From CAWGOF01 sp963824225 (GTDB taxonomy: Bacteria; Acidobacteriota; Polarisedimenticolia; Polarisedimenticolales; Polarisedimenticolaceae), in assembly GCA_963824225.1 (NCBI GenBank), contig CAWGOF010000001.1:310001-374000 (forward strand): a stretch of 64,000 nt of DNA, in the 5' to 3' direction. Below, piece by piece: positions 17,837 to 25,205 of the stretch (position 1 is the stretch's first letter; each line of letters begins with the position of its first letter). Under the pieces are notes generated by a model. It saw only the letters and a program-made list of their open reading frames with translations, was not told the DNA's origin and did not search any database. The translations under genes were made by a program, and so were the position numbers.

Positions 17837-19636
17837 ATGCTGCGCTGGCTGTGGGTGGTGGCACTTTTGATCCTGACGTCCGGGTGCCCGGGGAGCGCGC
17901 CGGACGGGGCCCGGGACGGCGCCGTCGCCCCCGACGCTCCGCGAGCGATCGTGCTCGTCACGGTCGACGGTCTCGTCGCCGACGAGCTGTCGGCGTTCGG
18001 CGGGTCGCGCGCGACGCCGGTGCTGGCCGAGCTCGCCTCGAGCGGGAACGCGTGGCCCCACGCGTGGACCACCGATCCGATGACCCGGCCGGCGGCGGTG
18101 ACCTACCTCACCGGGCTCGCTCCCGATCGGCACGGCGTGACCGACGATCTGTTCACGGGTCTGCGGGACGACGTCCCGACGCTCGCGACGACGCTCGCGT
18201 CGAGCGGGTACAGCACCGCGGCGTTTCCCGACTCGCCGTTTCTCGGACCGTCGAGCGGGCTCTTGCGCGGGTTCGCAGCGACGGTCGATACGCCTCCGGT
18301 GCCGGCGACGCCGTGGCGCTGGCTGCCGCAGATCCGGCCCCCCACGGAGCTGACACAGGACTTCGAAGCGTGGATCGGCGCGCTGCCGCCCGGGAGTCGC
18401 TACTTCGCGTGGCTCCATTTCACGACGCCGCTCCTCGATCGAGTGACCGGCGCGGTCGAGCCGATCCTGCGCCGGCGCCGCGGCCGGGCCAAGGGCGCGT
18501 TGGTGGCTGAGCGGAAGGGCGTCGAGCACTTCGACGAGGCGCTCGGCCGCGTCGTCGCTGCTCTGCGCGCGCGGGGTGATCTCGACGGCGTACTGCTGGC
18601 CGTCGCCGGAACGCTCGGCGAGGTGAACGGCGGGACGACCGATCCGCCGGGGACCGGCATGTCCCTCGCGCCGGCTGCGCTCCGCGTCCCGGTGGTGCTT
18701 CGTCTTCCCGGCGGTCGCCGCTCGAGCCGGCCCGCCGAGGATCCGGTCTGGGCCCCGGACGTCCCGGCGACGATCGCCGCAGCCGCGGGGCTGAGGCTCG
18801 ATCCGGGCGCCGAGGGCGTGAGCCTGACCGAGGCTGCGCCGAAGGAACGTGTCGTCGTGTCCTGGACCTGGGCCACGCGCGATCAGCTGGGCCTCGAGCC
18901 GGCGCGCGTCGGTCGTGCGGGCTCGACGGTCGTGGCCGAGGGCCCGGCGACCGCCGAGACGCCCGCGGCATCCGATCCAGCCGAATCCGCGCGCATCGCC
19001 TCCGTGCTCGCCGGCCGCACCTGGCCGCCTCGCGCCGAGATCCCGATCGCTCGGGCGCGGGCGATCCTCGCCGACAGCGGGCTCGCTCCGGCCCCCGAGG
19101 CCTCCAGACCGCGCACGCTCGATGCGCCGCAGCGCCGCGCGATCGGCGAGTCCCTGCTCGTCGCCCGATTTCTCGCCCGGGCCGGTATGGGGCCCAAGGC
19201 GATCGAGGCGTTCCGCGAGGCGTTCACTCTTGCGCCCGACCTCCCTGGGGTGCGCCTGGACTTCGGACAGGCGCTGGTCCTCACCGCGAGCGGAAAGAAG
19301 GAAGGGCGCGAGGTGCTGAAGCGCGGCGCCGAGCTCTACCCCACCGATCCGGAAATGCTGCACTGGTATGCTCACGCCGTGTGGCCCGACTCGTGGCACG
19401 ACGCCGAGACGCTGCTCCGCGCGATCCTGCCGTTCAAGTCGAACGACGGCGACATCCTGTACGACCTCGCGTGCACGCGCAGTCTGGCCGGCGATCTCGA
19501 CGGGTCGACCGACTTCTTGAAGCGGTCGATCGAAGCGGGCTTCCGCACGTGGGCGCTGATGGAGACCGACCCCGACCTGCGCGCATTGCGCGAGAGCGGC
19601 CAGTTCGCCGAGGTCCTACGGGAGTATCGGAGGTGA
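17837..19636 (+). CDS. Sulfatase-like lipoprotein with TPR tail, catalytic Cys absent
   Basis: 599 residues; ATG with a strong GGAGGAA. A lipobox L-T-S-G-C17 indicates a lipoprotein. Residues ~30-350 follow the alkaline-phosphatase superfamily (V-L-V-T-V-D-G-L, Y-L-T-G-L-A-P-D-R-H-G-V). The nucleophile segment, C-x-P-x-R in sulfatases, aligns to D80-P-M-T-R, so there is no cysteine or serine to become formylglycine. The second metal motif G-D-H-G is not recognisable either. The last ~170 residues are TPR-like. It may be a non-catalytic binding partner of the following protein, whose GTG overlaps its stop (GTGA). Confidence 0.65.
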   Translation: MLRWLWVVALLILTSGCPGSAPDGARDGAVAPDAPRAIVLVTVDGLVADELSAFGGSRATPVLAELASSGNAWPHAWTTDPMTRPAAVTYLTGLAPDRHGVTDDLFTGLRDDVPTLATTLASSGYSTAAFPDSPFLGPSSGLLRGFAATVDTPPVPATPWRWLPQIRPPTELTQDFEAWIGALPPGSRYFAWLHFTTPLLDRVTGAVEPILRRRRGRAKGALVAERKGVEHFDEALGRVVAALRARGDLDGVLLAVAGTLGEVNGGTTDPPGTGMSLAPAALRVPVVLRLPGGRRSSRPAEDPVWAPDVPATIAAAAGLRLDPGAEGVSLTEAAPKERVVVSWTWATRDQLGLEPARVGRAGSTVVAEGPATAETPAASDPAESARIASVLAGRTWPPRAEIPIARARAILADSGLAPAPEASRPRTLDAPQRRAIGESLLVARFLARAGMGPKAIEAFREAFTLAPDLPGVRLDFGQALVLTASGKKEGREVLKRGAELYPTDPEMLHWYAHAVWPDSWHDAETLLRAILPFKSNDGDILYDLACTRSLAGDLDGSTDFLKRSIEAGFRTWALMETDPDLRALRESGQFAEVLREYRR

Positions 19637-21570
19637 TCGGAACCCGCGGTGCGGCGGCACTGCTCGGTGCGGTCGCGCTCGGGGCGGTGACCGGATGCGC
19701 GGGAGATCGTCTCGCGACGCGCGTCGTGATCCTGACGCTCGATACGACGCGCGCCGATCGACTGGGCTGCTACGGCTACGCCCAGGCCGCCACGCCGAAC
19801 CTGGATCGCCTGGCAACGGAGGGTGTGCTGTTCGAGAGCGCAGTCTCGTCCGTACCGACGACGCTCCCCTCGCACAGCACGATGTTCACCGGCCAGTATC
19901 CCCAGGACCACGGCGTGCGCTACAACCTGGTGTTCCGGCTGGCGCCGAGCGCCGAGACGCTGGCCGAGGTCCTCCGAGGCGCCGGATTCGCGACCGCCGG
20001 CTTCCCGGCGACGTTCGTCGTGGGTCGCAAGTTCGGTATCGATCAAGGCTTCGACACGTTCGAGGATCCGCCGAGCCCCGGAACAGCGCAGCACGACCCG
20101 AGCGCGCACGCGGGACTCCCGGCCGCCGTGATCGTCGATCGTGCGCTCGGGTGGCTCGACGCCCAACCGGCCGACGGGAAGCAGTTCCTGTGGGCCCACT
20201 TCTACGATCCGCACGTCCCGTACGCTCCGCCGTTTCCCTATGCCTCGCAGTACCGTGAGCGCCCGTACGACGGCGAGATCGCGTACATGGACGCGCAGCT
20301 CGGACGATTGGTCGACGCGCTGCGGCAAAGCCCGCGCTGGTCGAGCACGCTGTTGATCGTCGCCGGCGATCACGGGGAGGGCCTGTACGACCACCGGGAG
20401 CGACTCCACGGGAGCCAGGTCTACGAATCGACGCAGCACGTGCCGCTGATCGTCCGGGCACCCGGTGGTCGATCGTCCCGTGTCTCGCAGCCCGTCGGTC
20501 TGGCCGATCTGTTTCCGACGGTGCTCGACTATGTTGGGGTGGCGACGCGGAGCGGTCGCGGTCTCAGCCTGCGCTCGGCGATCGAGGGGCGCGGCTCGGG
20601 TGAGCTGCGCGACGTGTACTTCGAGAGCCTCGCCGGCTCGCTCAACTACGGCTGGGCCGAGCTGCGCGGTGTCCGTCACGGAGCGTGGAAGCTCATCGAC
20701 TCGCCCGACGTCGAGCTGTATCAGATCGATCGCGATCCAGGGGAGCGCGAGAACCTGGCGAGCCGCGAGCCCGAGCGGCTCGACGAGCTGCGCCGGGCGC
20801 TGGGCCAGCTGCGTGAGCCGCTGTCCGGCAGCGCGGCGTCCGAGCCAGCGCACGAGGCCGTGCTCGCGCCGGAGACCGAGCGGCTCCTGGCGAGCCTAGG
20901 CTACGTCACGAGCGGCGCGGGCGGGAGTGCGGCGGGTGCGCCGCCGCCGCACGCGATGATCGATCTCGAGGCCGAGCTTCTCGCCGCGCAGTCGGGGGTT
21001 GCCGCGGGCGCGTGGTCGCAGGTCGAGGACATCTGCCGATACGTTCTCAAGCGCGATCCGACGAACAAGTGGAGCCTGGTCAATCTGGCCACGACGCTCG
21101 TGAATACCGGCCGAGCGCGCGAGGCCCAGGACTTTGCGGCCAAGATCGTGGAGTCGTATCCCGATGCCGACCAGGGGTACTTCCAGCTCGGGCAATCGCT
21201 GAAGGCCCAAGGCCTCGAGCAGAAGGCGCAGGAGGTGTTCGAGAACGGGGTGGCCAAGCTTCCCGATTCGGAGATGCTGGCGTACTACCGGCTCGTCAAC
21301 GCGTTCGATCTCGGCCGAGCCGGCCTGTGCGAAGAGGCGGTGCCTGCGGCCGTGTCGAAGTTCAGCGGATCGGGGACGCTCCGCGTGCTCCTGGCGCGCT
21401 GTCAGGCGGGCGCCGGTGACGACGACGCGGCGCTCGTCACGCTCGGACAGGCGGTCGACCGCGGCTTCGTGCAGCTCGAGCGCCTCGCCGAGGCCGAGGA
21501 GTTCCGCGAGCTGGCGAAGAAGCCCGGGTTTCGCCAGCTCGTCGACCGCGCGTCCCACGCGGGCGCTTGA
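19633..21570 (+). CDS. Sulfatase-family lipoprotein with Thr at the nucleophile position, plus TPR domain
   Basis: 645 residues; GTG start in GTGA overlap, CGGAGG upstream. Lipobox V-T-G-C22. The N-terminal metal motif L-D-T-T-R-A-D-R-L-G, the core T77-L-P-S-H where sulfatases have C/S-x-P-x-R, and G-D-H-G-E-G-L-Y-D-H all fit the superfamily. Threonine at 77 cannot become formylglycine, but threonine is the nucleophile in phosphodiesterases and phosphotransferases of this superfamily. Residues ~470-645 are TPRs. A periplasmic phosphodiesterase or phosphoethanolamine-type transferase is plausible; the substrate is unknown. Its TGA overlaps the next TTG start. Confidence 0.7.
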   Translation: MIGTRGAAALLGAVALGAVTGCAGDRLATRVVILTLDTTRADRLGCYGYAQAATPNLDRLATEGVLFESAVSSVPTTLPSHSTMFTGQYPQDHGVRYNLVFRLAPSAETLAEVLRGAGFATAGFPATFVVGRKFGIDQGFDTFEDPPSPGTAQHDPSAHAGLPAAVIVDRALGWLDAQPADGKQFLWAHFYDPHVPYAPPFPYASQYRERPYDGEIAYMDAQLGRLVDALRQSPRWSSTLLIVAGDHGEGLYDHRERLHGSQVYESTQHVPLIVRAPGGRSSRVSQPVGLADLFPTVLDYVGVATRSGRGLSLRSAIEGRGSGELRDVYFESLAGSLNYGWAELRGVRHGAWKLIDSPDVELYQIDRDPGERENLASREPERLDELRRALGQLREPLSGSAASEPAHEAVLAPETERLLASLGYVTSGAGGSAAGAPPPHAMIDLEAELLAAQSGVAAGAWSQVEDICRYVLKRDPTNKWSLVNLATTLVNTGRAREAQDFAAKIVESYPDADQGYFQLGQSLKAQGLEQKAQEVFENGVAKLPDSEMLAYYRLVNAFDLGRAGLCEEAVPAAVSKFSGSGTLRVLLARCQAGAGDDDAALVTLGQAVDRGFVQLERLAEAEEFRELAKKPGFRQLVDRASHAGA

Positions 21571-23441
21571 CGTTGTCCGCCGAGGGCTACGACGCGGTCC
21601 GACGGCGACTGCAAGAGCGCGGATATCTCTCTAGCCCCGTCGAACGGTTCGTTCTGCTACCCCAGATCGCGCGTGGCTCGACGCTTCGCAGCGTCCTCGG
21701 GTCGGGGGCCAAGGCCGCGCTCGTGGTCGGACCGTTTCTCGGTGCGCTCCTCGCCGCCGTGCTCGCGTGGTCCGAGCGACCGCTCGAGCGCGCGACCGAT
21801 CTGCCACTCCTCTGGCTGTATCTCGTCCTTCCCGCGACGGTCGCTCTGTTCGTGCTCGATCTGGCGACCGCGCTCGGCGTCACGCTCCTCGCCGGGAAGC
21901 GTGGCGTCCGCTCGAGCGCCGCCGATCCCTCGCGATCCGCGGCCGTCACGGGGATCGTCGCGCTTGGCTACCTCCTCGCGCTGTGGTGGGCCCGCGCGGG
22001 CGAGCGACCGATCGTCGAGGACGTGCTGTTCGTGCTCGTCGCGATCCCGGTCGTCGTCGCCATCGGGTACCTGGCGGGACTGGTCTCTCTCGCCGGAACC
22101 GTGCGGCGAACGGGGGAGGTACCGGCGCGCCGTCCCGGGCGGCGTGGCATCGTCGTCGTGGGTGCGTTGATTGCGGGGACGCTCGCGCTGACGGCGCGCG
22201 GCGTGCTCTTCGGCGGTCCGGCGCCGCACGGACTCGTGACGGTTAGACCCTCGGGCGCTCCGGGGCGCATGGTCGTGATCGGCATCGACGGACTCGACGG
22301 CGGGCTCGTCTCGGCCCTCGCCGAGCGCGGCGCTCTCGGGCGACTCCTGGCCGCGCTCGAGCGTGGGGCGACGTTCCCGCTCCGGCGGATACGTACCGCC
22401 GAGCCGGCCGAGGTGTGGACCACGATCGCCACCGGCCTTCCTGCGGACGTGCACGGCGTGCACGGCGCCCAGATGGACAGGCTTCCGGGTGTCGGGACGA
22501 CGCTCCGTGGTGCGGTGCCACTGTGGCGGGCGTGGCGTCTCGTGCTTCCGCTCCGCGAGGTCCCGGCGTCTCGCGGAGTGCGGCGGGCACCGGCGGTGTG
22601 GGAGATTGCCGCGCCTGAGGTCGGGACCGCGGTCGTGGGGTGGTGGGCCACCTGGCCCGCACCGGCCGACACCGGGTCGACCGACACCGCGGCGCGGTAC
22701 GTGATCACCGATCGAGTCCTGACGAAGATCCTCACGGACTCGTCCGGGGACCGCGATGCCGCGCCGTCCGCGCTCTACGCCCGGGCGCGCGCGGGCTTCG
22801 TGGCCGAGAGCACGCGACTGCGGGCTGAGTTCGACCAAGGCTTCGCCAGCGCTCCCGCTCGGCTGGTCGACTGGGCCTGGGAGTCGTTCCTGATCGACGG
22901 CTTCGCCTGTGAGCGGTTGCTCGAACTCCTGGCGGACGACCGCGTGAGCGCCGCATTCGTCTATCTGCCGGGGATCGACATCCTGCGGCACAGGCTCGGG
23001 ACGCTCGACGAGCCGGCCGCGACGCCGGCGATGTTCGCTTCCATGAAAGTATTAGAATTATACGCTGCATCGCTCGACCGGCGCCTAGCTCCGCTCCTCG
23101 AACCGACCGGCTCGACGACGGTGATCGTCGCCGATGCGGGCCGGACGTCTGGCTCGGGCCGGGAGGGGTTCGTATCCGTCCGTGGTCCATGGGCCGAGCC
23201 ATCCTGCGTCGGGCCGCCGATCTCGGAGCTCGACGTCGCCCCTCTTTTATTGCGCGAGCTCGGCTTTCCCGCGAGCCTGGAGATGCCGGGGCGGGCTCCC
23301 GAAGCGTGCTTCGCACCCAGGGACGCGCTCGGGACGGTTCCGAGCTACGGCCGGCTTCCTCCTGCCGAGCGGCGTTCGGCGACGAGCGAGTCGGACCCCG
23401 AGGTACTCGATCGGTTGCGCTCGTTGGGCTATCTTCGATGA
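21567..23441 (+). CDS. Membrane protein with type I phosphodiesterase/nucleotide pyrophosphatase-like domain
   Basis: 624 residues, TTG start in TTGA overlap. About five to six hydrophobic segments in residues 45-220, then a periplasmic alkaline-phosphatase-superfamily domain: V-V-I-G-I-D-G-L-D metal motif, E-V-W-T-T-I-A-T-G-L-P-A-D-V-H-G-V-H-G with a threonine nucleophile candidate, and Y-L-P-G-I-D-x-x-x-H. The later metal motif reads V-I-V-A-D-A-G-R instead of D-H-G, so metal binding may be altered. It ends with a R-S-L-G-Y-L-like tail (residues near 620) also seen in the previous protein (A-S-L-G-Y-V). Third member of the operon. Confidence 0.68.
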   Translation: MTLSAEGYDAVRRRLQERGYLSSPVERFVLLPQIARGSTLRSVLGSGAKAALVVGPFLGALLAAVLAWSERPLERATDLPLLWLYLVLPATVALFVLDLATALGVTLLAGKRGVRSSAADPSRSAAVTGIVALGYLLALWWARAGERPIVEDVLFVLVAIPVVVAIGYLAGLVSLAGTVRRTGEVPARRPGRRGIVVVGALIAGTLALTARGVLFGGPAPHGLVTVRPSGAPGRMVVIGIDGLDGGLVSALAERGALGRLLAALERGATFPLRRIRTAEPAEVWTTIATGLPADVHGVHGAQMDRLPGVGTTLRGAVPLWRAWRLVLPLREVPASRGVRRAPAVWEIAAPEVGTAVVGWWATWPAPADTGSTDTAARYVITDRVLTKILTDSSGDRDAAPSALYARARAGFVAESTRLRAEFDQGFASAPARLVDWAWESFLIDGFACERLLELLADDRVSAAFVYLPGIDILRHRLGTLDEPAATPAMFASMKVLELYAASLDRRLAPLLEPTGSTTVIVADAGRTSGSGREGFVSVRGPWAEPSCVGPPISELDVAPLLLRELGFPASLEMPGRAPEACFAPRDALGTVPSYGRLPPAERRSATSESDPEVLDRLRSLGYLR

Positions 23442-23451
23442 CCGCTGTGCG

Positions 23452-23480
23452 TGGACGGGGCCCGACCTTGACCGTACACT
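23452..23480 (+). promoter_or_regulatory. Candidate promoter for the pqqD-radical SAM genes
   Basis: TGGACG (23452-23457), 17-nt spacer, TACACT (23475-23480), 58 nt before the pqqD-like ATG. Both hexamers match four of six consensus bases. Confidence 0.35.
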
Positions 23481-23538
23481 TAGGCCGTTCCGCGGCCGCC
23501 CCCGGGTCCAGCAGGGGTCGGCGCGGCCGGGAGACGCC

Positions 23539-23817
23539 ATGGCTGGGTATCCGCGACGGGCGCAAGGGACGGCGTTCCGCGCAGTGGGTGACGAGGGCGG
23601 GTTCGTGGTTCTGCCCGCGCGCTCGGAGGTGAAAGTGCTCAACCCCGCCGGGGCGCTGATCTTCTCGCTCCTCGACGGTGGGCACTCGCCGGAGCAGATC
23701 CGGGACGCCGTGGCTCGGGAGTTCGACGTGCCGGCCGATCAGGCGATGCTCGACGTCGAGACGTTCCTGCGCGATCTCGCGGATCACGGAATGCTTGCCG
23801 ACGAGGTGACCTCGTGA
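23539..23817 (+). CDS. pqqD: PqqD-family peptide chaperone (RiPP recognition element)
   Basis: 92 residues; ATG 23539 after GGGAG. The PqqD fold is recognisable: short N-terminal strands, then V-L-N-P-A-G-A-L-I-F-S-L-L-D-G-G-H (~35-51), a helix with E-Q-I-R-D-A-V-A-R-E-F-D-V and a last helix V-E-T-F-L-R-D-L-A-D-H-G-M-L. PqqD-like proteins bind the leader of ribosomal peptides and present them to radical SAM enzymes. Here the stop overlaps the radical SAM start (GTGA), so the two are translationally coupled. There are no pqqA/B/C/E genes around, so this is a PqqD relative in another RiPP system, not PQQ synthesis. Confidence 0.85.
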   Translation: MAGYPRRAQGTAFRAVGDEGGFVVLPARSEVKVLNPAGALIFSLLDGGHSPEQIRDAVAREFDVPADQAMLDVETFLRDLADHGMLADEVTS

Positions 23818-24908
23818 GCCCACAGCCCGCGCCGGGAATGGATCCGTACCGCCGGCTGCTGAACTACGCGTTCGCGCAGGCGATCCCGCTCAACTGCCAG
23901 ATCGAGATCACGTACCGCTGCAACCATCTGTGCTCGTTCTGCTACAACTCGCCCACCGGTCAGCGCGAGATGTCGACGCCCCAGATCTTCGAGGCCCTGC
24001 GCAAGGTCCAGGAGTTCGGCGTCCTCTACTGCACGCTCACCGGCGGCGAGGCGATGTGCCACAAAGACTTCTGGGCCATCGCCGGCGAGGTCCGTCGGCT
24101 GGGGATGGCACTCCGCGTGTACACGAACGGCTATCTGCTCGCGGACAAGAAGGCGGTCGCCCGTCTACGCGCGCTCGATCCGCTCGAGGTCGAGGTCTCG
24201 ATCCACGGGGCGCGGCCCGCGACACACGATGCTCTGACGCGCATCCAGGGCTCGTTCGTCAAGACGCTGCAGGCGATCGAGAACCTGGTCGAGGCCGGCC
24301 TCAAGGTCAACTTGAAGTGCCCGATCACGCGTCTCAACCAAGCCGAGCTGTTCGAGATCCGCGACCTCGGGGAGCGGTACGGCCAGAGCGTCAAGTTCGA
24401 CGCCGTGATCACCCCGAAGGACGACGGGGATCTGGGGCCGCTCGCGCTGCGGGCCGATGAGGACCTGATCCAGAAGTACTGGGTCGAGTGGTACAGCGAG
24501 CTGCACCGGGGCAAGCTCCCGCCGCGGCAGAACCACTGTGCGTCCGAGGGCGGCGCCAATTGCGGCACCGGGCGCTCGGGCTTCACCGTCGATCCGTACG
24601 GGAACGTGCTCCCATGCGTCGCATTCCGGCGCAAGATCGCCAATATCCTGGAAATCGACAGCCTGGAATCGATCTGGCGCACGTCGCCGGTGCTCGAGGA
24701 AGTGCGGGGCCTGTCCGTCGAGGCCCGTCGCCGGCTGGACGAGCACCCGAACGGACCGTACTTCACGTTTTGCCTGGGAGTGGCGGAGAATCAGACCGGC
24801 GACCCGCTCGCCGTCTACCCCCAGGCCGAGATCAACGCCCAGGCGGTACGTCGCCATTACGAGCTGCTCCAGATCCAGGACCCGGAGCGCCGAGCAAAAA
24901 GCGCTTGA
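23814..24908 (+). CDS. Radical SAM peptide-modifying enzyme with short SPASM/twitch-like domain
   Basis: 364 residues; GTG start in GTGA overlap with pqqD. Radical SAM core with E-I-T-Y-R-C-N-H-L-C-S-F-C (~residues 32-44; CxxxCxxC binds the SAM [4Fe-4S]), the T-G-G-E motif and E-V-S-I-H-G. The C-terminal part has cysteines in N-H-C, A-N-C-G-T-G, V-L-P-C and T-F-C around G-F-T-V-D-P-Y-G-N-V, i.e. a SPASM-like segment with only about four cysteines, enough for one auxiliary cluster. It probably installs a crosslink or epimerisation in the peptide encoded 117 nt downstream, with the PqqD-like partner delivering it. The stop codon lies inside the -35 of the next promoter. Confidence 0.85.
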   Translation: MSPQPAPGMDPYRRLLNYAFAQAIPLNCQIEITYRCNHLCSFCYNSPTGQREMSTPQIFEALRKVQEFGVLYCTLTGGEAMCHKDFWAIAGEVRRLGMALRVYTNGYLLADKKAVARLRALDPLEVEVSIHGARPATHDALTRIQGSFVKTLQAIENLVEAGLKVNLKCPITRLNQAELFEIRDLGERYGQSVKFDAVITPKDDGDLGPLALRADEDLIQKYWVEWYSELHRGKLPPRQNHCASEGGANCGTGRSGFTVDPYGNVLPCVAFRRKIANILEIDSLESIWRTSPVLEEVRGLSVEARRRLDEHPNGPYFTFCLGVAENQTGDPLAVYPQAEINAQAVRRHYELLQIQDPERRAKSA

Positions 24909-24933
24909 AAAGGTCTAGGTGCCAGGGTATATG
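24905..24933 (+). promoter_or_regulatory. Strong sigma-70-type promoter for the precursor peptide gene
   Basis: TTGAAA (24905-24910), exactly 17 nt, TATATG (24928-24933). It overlaps the radical SAM stop codon and gives a ~85-nt leader before ATG 25026. A second TAGAGT box is at 24975-24980. Confidence 0.55.
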
Positions 24934-24990
24934 TACGCGCGTGCCGGGCTCGCTGTGCGTCCGGCCGGTGTGGGTAGAGTAACCTCAGGC

Positions 24991-25006
24991 ATGGGCAATC
25001 ACCCAT
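24991..25006 (+). repeat. Small inverted repeat in the precursor leader
   Basis: ATGGG-CAATCA-CCCAT, a 5-bp stem with a 6-nt loop, ending 7 nt before the AGGGGGAGG ribosome-binding site (25014-25022). It may shield or expose the site; no T-run follows, so it is not a terminator. Confidence 0.35.
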
Positions 25007-25025
25007 AGCGACCAGGGGGAGGCGA

Positions 25026-25142
25026 ATGAAGAAGTCGTACGAGCGGCCGGCGATCCTTCACACGGAAAAGCTCGAAGCTCGGGCCGTTGTCTGCGCGAAA
25101 GCTGATGACAACACCTGTGGCACGGGGCCCGTTCAGAGCTGA
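25026..25142 (+). CDS. Putative RiPP precursor peptide, 38 residues
   Basis: Short gene with an excellent ribosome-binding site (AGGGGGAGG, 3 nt before ATG) and its own promoter. The peptide begins M-K-K-S-Y5-E-R-P8-A-I10; Y-x-x-P-x-I resembles the Y-x-x-P-x-L leader motif bound by PqqD-like recognition domains in lasso and related RiPPs. A charged middle (E14-K-L-E-A-R19) leads to a candidate core of about 19 residues containing C23 and C31, a D27-D28 pair, T30, and a G34-P35-V-Q-S38 end. The two cysteines eight apart suggest thioether or similar radical chemistry. It lies between the radical SAM gene and a C25 protease gene on the same strand. The assignment rests on size, context and motif; I do not recognise a named family. 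Confidence 0.72.
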   Translation: MKKSYERPAILHTEKLEARAVVCAKADDNTCGTGPVQS

Positions 25143-25205
25143 GCCCAAAGGTCCAGACCGCGACGGCCGGAACGGGGGTGAGCGTGGCGGGGTTCCTGGT
25201 AAAAC

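Noticed and set aside
17837..21570. Annotating the two lipoproteins as active sulfatases
   Set aside because: Neither has the C/S-x-P-x-R sequence needed for formylglycine; only the superfamily fold is supported.
23539..24908. PQQ biosynthesis (pqqD-pqqE)
   Set aside because: No pqqA with the Glu/Tyr pair, no pqqB or pqqC, and the SPASM cysteine set is too small for PqqE.
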